Positions 8,726-16,891 of a stretch of DNA of 60,424 nt are shown here, piece after piece. A model generated the notes under the pieces. That model was given only the letters and a program-made list of their open reading frames with translations. It searched no databases and was not told the DNA's origin. Source of the stretch: Candidatus Eisenbergiella stercoravium (GTDB lineage: Bacteria; Bacillota; Clostridia; Lachnospirales; Lachnospiraceae). The stretch covers positions 1 to 60,424 of the forward strand of contig DXHY01000009.1 of assembly GCA_019113175.1 (NCBI GenBank). Reading direction: 5' to 3'. How positions within the stretch are numbered: the first letter of the stretch is position 1; the number at the start of each line of letters is the position of its first letter. The position numbers were made by a program, and so were the translations under genes.

Positions 8726-9016
8726 TTACTCATCTGCCCATTTTGCAAATTTCAGCCCTTCTCGGAAACCATAAAGCAGCAAAGCCTTATAGTCGCAGGA
8801 ATTGACGGAGCGTAGAGCCGAAATATAATTGTCGATTAATTCCCTCTTATCTTCAGGCAATGACTTTAAATAAAAATCCACCTGTTCGGCAAGGAATCTC
8901 TCTCTTTCTCGGTCTTCGCGTTCTTCTTCTGACATTTGCTTTTGCTTATGCTCCTGCAGACTGTACTCAATCAGCTCGTCAATGAACATCTGGATAATTT
9001 TTTCTTTGCTCTCCAT
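8726..9016 (-). CDS. Small conserved mobile-element protein (DUF6809-like)
   Basis: 96 residues, ATG start with GAAAGGAGG 9 nt upstream. Highly charged and helical: residues 1-45 (ELIEYSLQEHKQKQMSEEER) look like a short coiled coil, and the C-terminal part is SCDYKALLLYGFREGLKF. It resembles small proteins called DUF6809 in clostridial elements, from memory and without a search. It is encoded between the RHH accessory protein and the relaxase, so a relaxosome or regulatory role is reasonable inference. Confidence 0.65.
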   Translation of the reverse strand: MESKEKIIQMFIDELIEYSLQEHKQKQMSEEEREDRERERFLAEQVDFYLKSLPEDKRELIDNYISALRSVNSCDYKALLLYGFREGLKFAKWADE

Positions 9017-9109
9017 AATAGCTGCCTCCTTTCAGAAGCACCATACCCGGATTCTTCTCTCCAGTCCATACCAGAACTACACAAAATCATTTCAGCCATT
9101 TTGTGCAGA

Positions 9110-9526
9110 CTACACCTCCCCTTTTTGATAACGATATGCTCTCTCCAAATCAATCGCCCCATTCAGGCTTTTTACCTCTTCAATGCATTTTCCTAAAAGA
9201 CGGCGAAAAGTCTGGGAATCAATTTTATCGTCTGAATGATATGCAATTAAATGTGCCAGCATGGAAGTTTCGACCGCCAGTTTAAATTCCATTCGCGCGA
9301 TCCGGTTTTCCGTGTCCTGTACAATCCCCCCAAGGACAGACGAAAAGGATTGCAGAATATAATCCTCGATTTTTTGACTCGTCAAATATCCAATATAAAA
9401 TTTTAAGGCTTCCGCCACAAATTCATTTCTGGAGTTGACGTCTGCCTCCTGAAGAAGGGAATCTACCTGCCCTATGAGGGGAACTGGTAAATAAAATCCA
9501 AATCTTTTTTTCTGCTCTTCATCCAT
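9110..9526 (-). CDS. Ribbon-helix-helix relaxosome accessory/regulatory protein
   Basis: 138 residues, ATG start with AGGTGATAAAAG before it. Residues 5-55 fit a ribbon-helix-helix fold (KRFGFYLPVPLIGQVDSLL, SRNEFVAEALKFYIGYL). The remainder is helical and could mediate oligomerisation. Proteins of this type bind oriT next to the relaxase and bend DNA, and often repress their own promoter. The gene begins at the edge of a palindrome-rich 434-bp stretch that is the best oriT candidate here, consistent with a MobC-like role. Confidence 0.75.
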   Translation of the reverse strand: MDEEQKKRFGFYLPVPLIGQVDSLLQEADVNSRNEFVAEALKFYIGYLTSQKIEDYILQSFSSVLGGIVQDTENRIARMEFKLAVETSMLAHLIAYHSDDKIDSQTFRRLLGKCIEEVKSLNGAIDLERAYRYQKGEV

Positions 9527-9960
9527 CTTTTATCACCTGTTCATACATTTTTCCTTTTATCCTTTTTCTCTGGCCAGCATAACTCCGCTTCCCCAGACTG
9601 CGCAGTTTTTTCCCCTTTTTTGTGGATCAGGAATAACAAGTAGCGTTTTCCGCGAAAAAGTGAAGCACGCTCGTCTTTTCCGAACGGCTTTGCCGGTCGG
9701 TGTTTTCCGAGTTTATGCTGCCCCGGCAGCATAAACTCTTTAACCTGCACACATTTCAGTCCTACGTTTTCCCCGTTTTCTCTGCCGCCTTTTCTCGAAA
9801 CCCTGCGCTCACACGCGTCCCGGACAGGTGACTTTGAAGGTTAAGCGCGGAAAGCTTCGAGCCGTCCTTGAAAAGCCTGTTACGCGGCGTCAGGCGGCCT
9901 CACACGGCCTCCTTTCTGCTTTGCTTTGAGAGTGTTTTTTCTCCGAAAAGACAAGCCAGT
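9527..9960. other. Palindrome-rich intergenic region, candidate oriT
   Basis: 434 bp without a convincing gene, placed upstream of the RHH protein and relaxase. It holds a near-complete palindrome at 9709-9738 (GAGTTTATGCTGCC, CC, GGCAGCATAAACTC), a GCCTG...CAGGC hairpin near 9875-9895 and repeated GGCCTC motifs near 9896-9912. It is the longest non-coding stretch in the transfer region. oriT sites commonly lie beside relaxosome genes and contain such inverted repeats. No nic site can be assigned. An ORF of 69 codons (9541-9750, minus strand) crosses it but runs through the palindrome and has no recognisable homology. Confidence 0.5.
9709..9738. repeat. 14-bp inverted repeat with 2-nt spacer inside candidate oriT
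   Basis: GAGTTTATGCTGCC at 9709-9722 and its exact complement GGCAGCATAAACTC at 9725-9738 are separated by CC. There is no T-tract typical of a terminator. Perfect conservation of both arms suggests selection for a cruciform or for a dimeric protein-binding site. Confidence 0.8.
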
Positions 9961-11070
9961 CTATACCTGTGTCATTTTCTGATAGGGACTGGTTAATTCA
10001 TGTTTGAATGGTTTTTCATTACGTTTTACTATGCCATATGGCGTAGACATAATACCCCGTTTTTCTAACAGCCTCAGACCAAGTCCATAGAAATCAAAGC
10101 TTGAAAAAGCAGGATCACCTGTATTGATTCCAGCCTTTTGGAGGACGGCTTCGGCATAGCCTGCGGGACTGGTAATCCCTAGATCATGGTCATAACAATC
10201 TAAATTATGCGTAAGATCCAACATATCATCCAATTCTGCATAATACTCAAAGGTCAAGACTGCATTATATTTTTTCAGTTCCTGCTCCGAAAATGATGCT
10301 AAACGTTTAGCCAGAAGATTGATTTTATTGATATCCACCTCAAACAGAAATCTATTATCTAAGGGTTGGAGAACACTTTGACACTCTGTAATAATGCAAT
10401 CGTCAAGGGATATTCCTCCTATTGTTTTAATTGCCTGTAAAATTACCTGCCCATCAGCTGGCAGTTCTAACCATATCCTTGTTTTCGGCTTACTGGTGCA
10501 ACTTGCGCTCTCCAGCAGCAGAGCTATCAATCCTCCATGCTTTTTCATCTGCTCAGGAATGCAAAGGCCGTCATAAGGCTGCTCGACAAATCCTTTCAAA
10601 TCCAATTCCGTTTTTATAAAAAAGCTGCTGTTTGGCTGCCAAAAGCTGACATATAATTCTCCATCTTCGATTTCAATTGGCTGTTGTTCAAACCCTTCAC
10701 CCCAGCCATCGCTTTCCTGTCCACGCCATTCATTTATTAATGTCTGCAATTCAATGTCATTTAAGGTGCCATAACTTTCCACTTCCAACACCCCAAACAA
10801 TTCGCCCTGCCATATATTTACAGTTGGCTTCATGCTGTAAATTTTCTTTTCCAGCACTTCATCGTATAAATAAACAGCAAGCCCCCTCTCACCTTCCTTT
10901 TCAAGGTGTCGCAGCTTGATCAATTCCAAAATATTTTCCGTATACTCACACAGTTCACGGGAAGATATTGCTTCTGGATCTTCGCTATCACCCCCGGCCC
11001 CCCGAAAATACACCCATCCCTGCAGTGGGCTGAAAAGCCGCAATCTGTTTAATTTTTGGTCTTTTCCCAT
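9961..11070 (-). CDS. ArdA-like antirestriction protein with long N-terminal extension
   Basis: 369 residues, ATG start with AAAGGAAAGGATAA upstream. The acidic C-terminal third (about 255-360) resembles Firmicutes ArdA-type proteins: YNAVLTFEYYAELDDMLDLTHNL, then DLGITSPAGYAEAVLQKAG, and the terminal FYGLGLRLLEKRG-x-TPYGIV. ArdA proteins mimic B-DNA and block type I restriction enzymes, protecting incoming single- and double-stranded element DNA. The first 250 residues are also acidic (ESDGWGEGFEQQPIEIEDGEL) but have no recognised domain. A second gene with the same C-terminal organisation lies at 31039-32205. The ArdA-like assignment is by pattern and needs a profile or structure check. Confidence 0.6.
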   Translation of the reverse strand: MGKDQKLNRLRLFSPLQGWVYFRGAGGDSEDPEAISSRELCEYTENILELIKLRHLEKEGERGLAVYLYDEVLEKKIYSMKPTVNIWQGELFGVLEVESYGTLNDIELQTLINEWRGQESDGWGEGFEQQPIEIEDGELYVSFWQPNSSFFIKTELDLKGFVEQPYDGLCIPEQMKKHGGLIALLLESASCTSKPKTRIWLELPADGQVILQAIKTIGGISLDDCIITECQSVLQPLDNRFLFEVDINKINLLAKRLASFSEQELKKYNAVLTFEYYAELDDMLDLTHNLDCYDHDLGITSPAGYAEAVLQKAGINTGDPAFSSFDFYGLGLRLLEKRGIMSTPYGIVKRNEKPFKHELTSPYQKMTQV

Positions 11071-11086
11071 TTATCCTTTCCTTTCG

Positions 11087-11500
11087 TCATAATAAAGGCT
11101 CCGACAGACTCTTCTCAGCTATGTCCTCCATGTATCCCTCTGTTTGCTTTATGGCAACAATTTCATTCCCGGATCTAAAAAAAATTTCCGGATATTTAAA
11201 ATGTTCCATATACTTTTTCATAAGTTCGTCCGAAAGATCCGAAAAATCATCCTCGCCGAGTCCTGTCAGGAAAAAATCTCCTGCTATGATGTCATAGACT
11301 CTGCCTTCATCATCATAAAGTGCCCGATTTAAAGGCAAACCCAGCAATTTGTTTTCTTCATTACAGATTAAAGCCACCGGATCATCAAAAGGATAGAGTG
11401 CCTGAATATAACCCCCAACTGTTTCCTGAAGGGAAGTCAGGTCATCCTTAATCTCTGTTTCGAATGCCTCTTGATCCGGTTTTACCAATAATATCCTCAT
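11087..11500 (-). CDS. DUF3846 domain protein
   Basis: 137 residues, ATG start with GAAGGATACAAAT upstream. The pattern MRILLVKPDQEAFETEI, ETVGGYIQALYPFDDPVALICNEE and GLPLNRAL is typical of DUF3846 proteins, common in clostridial conjugative elements and often near ArdA-like genes. The C-terminal tail adds about 50 residues. No enzymatic motif is visible. It is encoded 16 bp upstream of the ArdA-like gene; function unknown. Confidence 0.75.
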   Translation of the reverse strand: MRILLVKPDQEAFETEIKDDLTSLQETVGGYIQALYPFDDPVALICNEENKLLGLPLNRALYDDEGRVYDIIAGDFFLTGLGEDDFSDLSDELMKKYMEHFKYPEIFFRSGNEIVAIKQTEGYMEDIAEKSLSEPLL

Positions 11501-11524
11501 ATTTGTATCCTTCTCTCAAAATCT

Positions 11525-12571
11525 CTACTGTGTGTTCAATCGCCCTGCCGCATAAAAATGCTGCGTCCAATATGACGAATTGATATTTGCATAGCCAATC
11601 GGATCCCCGCAGTGCAACATTTGATTTTCCCCTACATATATACCAACATGACTGACGGTGTTGGTAGTTGCGTAGGTCCCCGAAAAGAAAATTAAATCAC
11701 CGGGCTGTATTTCCTCCCGCGGTACAACTTCACATTGATTATAGATGCCCTGTGCAGAAGTCCTGGATAGAGGATATACTCCTGCATGAGAATAAACCCA
11801 GCAGACATATCCGCTGCAATCAAACCCCTCACCTGGATTCGATCCTCCCCATACATAAGGCATTCCAATATATTTTTTTGCTTCCGCTAACAGGGCCTGG
11901 AAACTGCCATCCCCCATACTTTCGCCAGCTGATGGATTTTCATATGAAGGTTCCGGAAAGGTTGTCTCCACCGCCGATGATACAATCTGATATATTTTTA
12001 AAGCATTATACTTCTGTTCATATGTTAAAACTTTTCCCAGATATTGCTCCAGATTATGATAAATCAGTTCCAAATCCGTAATATAAACAGCTGCCAGATA
12101 TGACTCTTCTGTAGTTGTTCCATCCTCATTTTCAATCTGGCGTATTCTCTCTTCATATCGAATAAAACAATCAACATATCTTCTTTGCGCCCGGATGGAT
12201 GGCTGCTCATCACCAAAATACAAGGCATAAAACAGTGACTTTATCCTATAAGTATCGGCTGACCCATCCTCCAAATTTTCAATCTCTGAAATTAACTGAT
12301 CTATACTTGCAAAACTCTTTTGAATATCTTCCATATATCCCCGATATTCCTGTGGGATTTGCCCTGTCAGCGTTCCTCCAAAGAAAGCCTGCTTCACTGC
12401 GGCCACATTATGATTCGTTGTTCCGTCCAACAGACTCAAAACCACCACGACTGCCAGCATAAAGGGAAGCAGAACAGCAGTCACCACTGTTGCGACCGCT
12501 GTTCTGCCCTGTTTGCTTGATACCGCCGCAGCTGCGGCTTTTGCGGCAACTGCAGCCACAGATACTGCCAT
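11525..12571 (-). CDS. NlpC/P60 cell-wall endopeptidase of the transfer apparatus
   Basis: 348 residues. An alanine-rich N terminus and a membrane helix (VVTAVLLPFMLAVVVVLSLL, about 28-48) are followed by a helical spacer and a C-terminal NlpC/P60 domain (from about 225). Its catalytic Cys is in GFDCSGYVCW, the His in SHVGIYVG and the third polar residue in MLHCGD. This family cuts peptidoglycan stem peptides, opening the wall for the secretion channel, as in Tn916-type systems. Unlike many such proteins it lacks a lysozyme-like domain. It lies just downstream of the GGCT and amidoligase genes. Confidence 0.88.
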   Translation of the reverse strand: MAVSVAAVAAKAAAAAVSSKQGRTAVATVVTAVLLPFMLAVVVVLSLLDGTTNHNVAAVKQAFFGGTLTGQIPQEYRGYMEDIQKSFASIDQLISEIENLEDGSADTYRIKSLFYALYFGDEQPSIRAQRRYVDCFIRYEERIRQIENEDGTTTEESYLAAVYITDLELIYHNLEQYLGKVLTYEQKYNALKIYQIVSSAVETTFPEPSYENPSAGESMGDGSFQALLAEAKKYIGMPYVWGGSNPGEGFDCSGYVCWVYSHAGVYPLSRTSAQGIYNQCEVVPREEIQPGDLIFFSGTYATTNTVSHVGIYVGENQMLHCGDPIGYANINSSYWTQHFYAAGRLNTQ

Positions 12572-12578
12572 ATTCTCT

Positions 12579-13067
12579 TCATCCTTTCAGGCTCTGTATT
12601 GGTTCCGTTATTTCTACCTGTTGTGACATACCTTCTGCGGAATATTGCACCGCCCGCACCAGAGCATCGGTGTTTATGCCTGCCTGATGATAAGCATCCA
12701 TGATCGTACATAAGTAATCACGGGATGGTAGCCCTAAAACATGATTTGGTGTCATCACATAAGCCATAGCGCATATCTGTTTCCCGTTTAAAACCACATT
12801 CATATTCCGCTTTTCATAAAAATGCGGATAACCCTCATACCTGTCAAGAGCCGCCTCATCCGATTCCCGAATCTTCCAGATTAAAACTGGAATATTTTCA
12901 TCTTTAGCTGGCTCAATGGTAGCATAAGCGTTATATGGATGGCCCCGGAAACGCAGTACATAATCTTTCAGCTCACTTTTCCCAACAAGTACCGCATGTG
13001 GACAGCGATATGTCATCTGGCATAAATGCATATTACTGCCATATGCTACATAATATTTTTCTCCCAA
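12579..13067 (-). CDS. Gamma-glutamylcyclotransferase-like (GGCT/AIG2) protein
   Basis: 162 residues from TTG, 6 nt after GGAGG. The fold signature YVAYGSNMHLCQM is at 5-17, and the catalytic glutamate is in ALDRYEGYPHFYEK; both fit active GGCT enzymes, which cyclise gamma-glutamyl groups to 5-oxoproline. The gene is 15 bp downstream of the amidoligase and before the NlpC/P60 gene. Pairing of an amidoligase with a GGCT has been described for predicted peptide or wall modification systems: one forms, the other removes, a gamma-glutamyl-type amide. The substrate here is unknown; wall peptides or a conjugation protein are candidates. Confidence 0.85.
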   Translation of the reverse strand: MGEKYYVAYGSNMHLCQMTYRCPHAVLVGKSELKDYVLRFRGHPYNAYATIEPAKDENIPVLIWKIRESDEAALDRYEGYPHFYEKRNMNVVLNGKQICAMAYVMTPNHVLGLPSRDYLCTIMDAYHQAGINTDALVRAVQYSAEGMSQQVEITEPIQSLKG

Positions 13068-13082
13068 CTTCCACCTCCACTT

Positions 13083-14126
13083 TTACATACTCAAATGAAA
13101 CCTTTGATTTTCGTTTTCCATTTCAGGAACTTCTTCAGAATCCTCGGAGTTATGCGGACGCATTTCTCCGTGCTGTTCGTTCCATTCGTATCGTATCCTT
13201 TCTCTTTGACGAATGGCTTGATTGGGGTCTTTCCATGCAATGCATCCATCTAAATTTTCAAGCAAATGAGATCTTGCCGTCTTGAATTCATCCCCTATTA
13301 GGCCAAGCCTTAGAAGCCAGGTTCGGAAAGTATATTTTTCATTTGTAGTGACTGTTCTTTGTCTGCTTGCATAGGACTGATTGAGTGCCTGAGCTGTTAT
13401 TGCAAGACAGAATTGGATATAAGCCTTTATCTTTCCTGCATGTGTTGTACCATTAAACAGTCGGAATTCAACCGTTCCGTGAGTAAACACACTGTGCAGA
13501 TTCAGGCAGTGATATCGGCTATCATCGTAATGGCTCGGATATAGAATCTCCCTGCCATACCATATTTTTTTTACTTCTGACAGATCTTTTGGTTTCTTTT
13601 GATTCAATTCTTCCAGAAATTGGAGATCTGTAGGCCGACAATATTTATTTTTCCTTTCCACCTCCACCTGAAGGGCCTTATATATCAAATCTTCCTTTGC
13701 CGCCATTATATTGGTAAGATTCCTCAGTGTTCTGGCATCAAACGGAGAGGCATCCACATGCACATGGATACCGCAGCTATTATTTGCAATCGCTCCATTG
13801 TCTCGGAGCTGCCGGACAAGACCCTGGATTCTTTCTATATCCTCATATCCACAGATAGGCGTAACCATCTCTGTTTTTAAAGAATCTCTTACATCATCTG
13901 AAACATCAATAATCTTTCCCCGTACATGTTTCTGCTGAGAAATACTTCTATCTCTTACAAAGCTCCATTCTCTTCCTGAATGATCCATTGCATAATATTT
14001 ATCGTATAAATTTCTGTGATACACAGTTCCTGTGCCCAGATAATCTGCTGCTACCTCTGCGGCTTTTTCTCTGGTAATGCCAGTTAATTCAATTTCTATT
14101 CCAAATTTTTGTTCCTTCAGTTCCAA
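13083..14126 (-). CDS. Amidoligase (COOH-NH2 ligase family)
   Basis: 347 residues from TTG with GAGG 8-9 nt upstream. Signature blocks of the glutamine-synthetase-like amidoligases are present: FGIEIELTGI near the N terminus, CGIHVHVDAS at about 115-125, HCLNLHSVFTHGTVEFRLFNGTTH around 205-230, and the helix AYIQFCLAITAQAL. The family joins a carboxylate to an amine using ATP. Members in conjugative elements and phages are thought to modify peptides or peptidoglycan. It sits between VirB4 and a GGCT, deep in the secretion operon, which suggests its product is needed for DNA transfer or cell contact. The last 60 residues are charged and probably unstructured. Confidence 0.85.
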   Translation of the reverse strand: MELKEQKFGIEIELTGITREKAAEVAADYLGTGTVYHRNLYDKYYAMDHSGREWSFVRDRSISQQKHVRGKIIDVSDDVRDSLKTEMVTPICGYEDIERIQGLVRQLRDNGAIANNSCGIHVHVDASPFDARTLRNLTNIMAAKEDLIYKALQVEVERKNKYCRPTDLQFLEELNQKKPKDLSEVKKIWYGREILYPSHYDDSRYHCLNLHSVFTHGTVEFRLFNGTTHAGKIKAYIQFCLAITAQALNQSYASRQRTVTTNEKYTFRTWLLRLGLIGDEFKTARSHLLENLDGCIAWKDPNQAIRQRERIRYEWNEQHGEMRPHNSEDSEEVPEMENENQRFHLSM

Positions 14127-14143
14127 ATTTACGTCCTCTAGCT

Positions 14144-15976
14144 TTATCGTCCTCCAGCTTTTCCAAACAGTTTTTCCTTATATTCCGGTGCATGAACCAT
14201 CAGGTTATACCGTTCATTTCCACATTTATACAGACATACTCCCCTCTGCGGATATCGAATCAAATTGTATTCACTCTCTTCCAGCTGTAGGGTATCCGTA
14301 TAAAATTTGGAATCGATACTCCCCGCGTTGAACAGGAACTGATGTGTAGGGATGGAAAACAGGGGCTTGGTATATTCCCTGATCCCGTCCAGATTGAAAT
14401 CTTCCAGGTTCTGACTGGCGATGATAACAGCCGAATCCTTTTTACGGACCCGCTTGGAAAAATTGCGGACATATTCTACAGCCGTCAGATTGGAAAGGAA
14501 CAAATAAAATTCATCAATACTCGCTGCAGCGTTTCCTTCCGTTAAAAGCTGGTGTGACATATACGACAGGATATTAAACAGCATCGCGTTTTTCAAACTC
14601 CTGTTGGCCTGAAGGAGCCCTTTTACGCCAATACCAATAAATCCGGAGTTTTTGATATTGGTGTGTCCGTTGAAATAATTACTTTCAGATCCTATACACA
14701 TGGAATGCAGCCCCAGCAGAATACTTTGGAGCAAGTCCGCTGTATAGAGCTGCCGTCCGCTTTCGTCAAAATCAAGATATTCTTTATGGATGAATGCATA
14801 GAGATCTGACAAGATCGGATACTCTTCCGGAGCCATCCGTTTAAAATCACTCTGATCTGTAATTCCCCACTTTTCGTACAGCCTTTGAACCATGATCTCT
14901 ATTACATCAATCTCACGATCAGAAAAATCTTTATAGCTGCGGAAATAATCCTTCAGGAAACTGATATGCTGAGAAAGTCCGGATTTTAGCCGGAAAGTGG
15001 TTGGTGCTTCTTTATCCTCCGGGCTGCCAAACTCATCCCATATTTTAACTTCCAGAGGATTGATCCGGTATTGTCCGTCCATAAGGTCCATATAGCATCC
15101 ACCGAGATTATTGGTCAGATCCTCATATTCCATCTCCGGATCCAGCGCCAGAATCTTCATGCCCGATTCCCTCAGATTGGTAAGCAACAGTTTCAGCAGA
15201 TAGCTTTTTCCCTGTCCGCTGTTTCCAAGAATTAATATATTCGCATTGGTTTTGTCATCTGTTCTTCGGTTAAAATCTACCAGCACATTGCTGCCAAACT
15301 TATCCCTGCCGACATAAAACCCATGTGGATCGATCTTTCCGGAATAGCTGAAGGGATACAGGTTGGCCACACTGCTGGCCGGAAGCACCCTCTCAAACTG
15401 TTCCCGGAACACATTCCAGCCGGCCGGCATGGCGCATTGAAATCCCTGCTTCTGTCGAAGGATCAGACGATCCACATTGAGCTTCGCGCGGATCAGTTCA
15501 GTCAGCACTTCTGTCTGCAATAGCTTCAGTTGCTCCAGAGTACTGCCGCTCAGTTCGATGTATACTGCGGTATGCAACAATGGCTCCCTGTTCCTGTGCA
15601 TCTGCGTTACAATCGCAGCAACATCCTGCAGATTGCTTTCTGCCAGTACAGTCTGCTGTAGATCGTTGGTATTATTCCGGTCCAGACGGTTTTTATTGGC
15701 CGCATTGCTGATAATCTTCCGCTCTTCAAGCGGCGTTACGTGTCTGGTATAAATCCGCAGCGTTACCCCATCCTTTTCTCCCAAATGGGAGAGGAGCGCC
15801 TGTTCATCCGTAGATGTGGGATATTCCCGTAATGCCCAGATACAGCGGTAAGTGTTTCCGCAGATCATATAGTCTGTTTCAAATTTAACAGTTGAAGGCG
15901 CAATCATATCCAGAAATCCTTTGATATGCACATTCTCCGGTTTCTCTATTCCTTTTCGGTTCTGTTTCCTTTTCAA
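14144..15976 (-). CDS. virB4: VirB4-family type IV secretion ATPase
   Basis: 610 residues from TTG with GAGGTGAATGA upstream. Walker A GNSGQGKS is at 251-258 and Walker B-type SIDEFYLFLSN near 470. VirB4 proteins power assembly and substrate movement at the cytoplasmic face of the channel. The protein is shorter at its N terminus than full VirB4 proteins. The separate upstream gene at 16025-16615 may provide part of that region. It follows PrgI and that gene in the usual Gram-positive order. Confidence 0.93.
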   Translation of the reverse strand: MKRKQNRKGIEKPENVHIKGFLDMIAPSTVKFETDYMICGNTYRCIWALREYPTSTDEQALLSHLGEKDGVTLRIYTRHVTPLEERKIISNAANKNRLDRNNTNDLQQTVLAESNLQDVAAIVTQMHRNREPLLHTAVYIELSGSTLEQLKLLQTEVLTELIRAKLNVDRLILRQKQGFQCAMPAGWNVFREQFERVLPASSVANLYPFSYSGKIDPHGFYVGRDKFGSNVLVDFNRRTDDKTNANILILGNSGQGKSYLLKLLLTNLRESGMKILALDPEMEYEDLTNNLGGCYMDLMDGQYRINPLEVKIWDEFGSPEDKEAPTTFRLKSGLSQHISFLKDYFRSYKDFSDREIDVIEIMVQRLYEKWGITDQSDFKRMAPEEYPILSDLYAFIHKEYLDFDESGRQLYTADLLQSILLGLHSMCIGSESNYFNGHTNIKNSGFIGIGVKGLLQANRSLKNAMLFNILSYMSHQLLTEGNAAASIDEFYLFLSNLTAVEYVRNFSKRVRKKDSAVIIASQNLEDFNLDGIREYTKPLFSIPTHQFLFNAGSIDSKFYTDTLQLEESEYNLIRYPQRGVCLYKCGNERYNLMVHAPEYKEKLFGKAGGR

Positions 15977-16024
15977 TCATTCACCTCAATAAAGTAAAGA
16001 GGCGCATTGCTGCGCCTGCCCTTT

Positions 16025-16615
16025 CTAGTCATCCGGTATGATCCATCTTTCTCCGTCTGAATCTTCAAAATGTTCGGTCGTTACGTTCTGTTCAAAATAT
16101 ACTGCCAATATTCTCCTGATATCTTCCTTTTCCGCCCGTTTCACATGAAATTCCTGTTCTTTCAGTGATTTCTCAATGCGGGACAGATAGGGGAAAATAT
16201 CTGTCTTTTCTTCTTCCCGAATCCTGAGCAGTATCATAAACTCCCGGGCCGTCGCCATCTGAGTCTGGATCCTGTCCAGATAATTCTGGTCTTTTTCCAG
16301 AAGTTTCCTGATCGCCGGATTATCCTCCTGTTCCAGGCGGGTTCTCAAAAACTGTTTATTGTCCTCAAAACTTTCCCGGCTGTTCAGGGCAAGCATTTCT
16401 ATCTCCGCGATTCCTTTCAGCACGGTCATAAGAGCATAAATCCTTGTACCAACACTGGCCTGCGATAATACAGAAAGATTGGTTGGAGAGATGATATAAA
16501 ATACCAGTTCATCATGATTACTTGTAATCAGGCTGTAATCAGTGATATCCTCTATATTCATCAGCGCTCTTGTCGTTTCCTGCTGCAAGGCTTCTTTTCT
16601 GTCCGCCTTCCCCAC
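16025..16615 (-). CDS. TrsD-like/VirB4 N-terminal-like transfer protein
   Basis: 196 residues from the GTG at 16615, placed 7 nt after GGAGG; a start six codons earlier would overlap the PrgI gene. The sequence LVFYIISPTNLSVLSQASVGTRIYAL resembles the N-terminal domain that many Gram-positive VirB4 homologues carry or that is encoded as a separate TrsD-like protein. The rest is a charged helical stretch (RTRLEQEDNPAIRKLLEKDQ). It probably works with the VirB4 ATPase encoded 48 bp downstream. No membrane segment. Confidence 0.7.
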   Translation of the reverse strand: MGKADRKEALQQETTRALMNIEDITDYSLITSNHDELVFYIISPTNLSVLSQASVGTRIYALMTVLKGIAEIEMLALNSRESFEDNKQFLRTRLEQEDNPAIRKLLEKDQNYLDRIQTQMATAREFMILLRIREEEKTDIFPYLSRIEKSLKEQEFHVKRAEKEDIRRILAVYFEQNVTTEHFEDSDGERWIIPDD

Positions 16616-16616
16616 C

Positions 16617-16871
16617 TTATATCCTCCATTCAAAATACTGCCGGGTCAAAAAATACCGGCATGCATAGCGGATAAAATCCATAATGCTGGTATCCTCTAT
16701 ACGGATTGTCAGGACTGCATAAACTCCGGTAAGGACAACTGGCGGCCAGAAATCAGTCTGAGTCAATGCCAGAATGGATACCAGCCCACAGACGCTGATG
16801 ATTCCGATGTCCTTCAGCTGCCATAGCCAGAAGGTCGCTTTAGCCCTTAAATTATCCGGATAGATATACAT
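16617..16871 (-). CDS. PrgI/VirB3-like inner membrane protein
   Basis: 84 residues, ATG start with GGAGGTGAACGATC upstream. Two hydrophobic segments (DIGIISVCGLVSILAL and FWPPVVLTGVYAVLTI) and the C-terminal motif FIRYACRYFLTRQYFEW are typical of PrgI-family proteins, the Gram-positive counterpart of VirB3. It anchors VirB4 at the membrane. It is followed at once by the TrsD-like and VirB4 genes. Confidence 0.85.
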   Translation of the reverse strand: MYIYPDNLRAKATFWLWQLKDIGIISVCGLVSILALTQTDFWPPVVLTGVYAVLTIRIEDTSIMDFIRYACRYFLTRQYFEWRI

Positions 16872-16891
16872 GATCGTTCACCTCCAGATTC

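Noticed and set aside
9541-9750. 69-codon minus-strand ORF between the RHH gene and the ArdA-like gene
   Set aside because: It crosses the perfect palindrome and looks like non-coding oriT-type DNA; no recognisable protein features and no good ribosome site.
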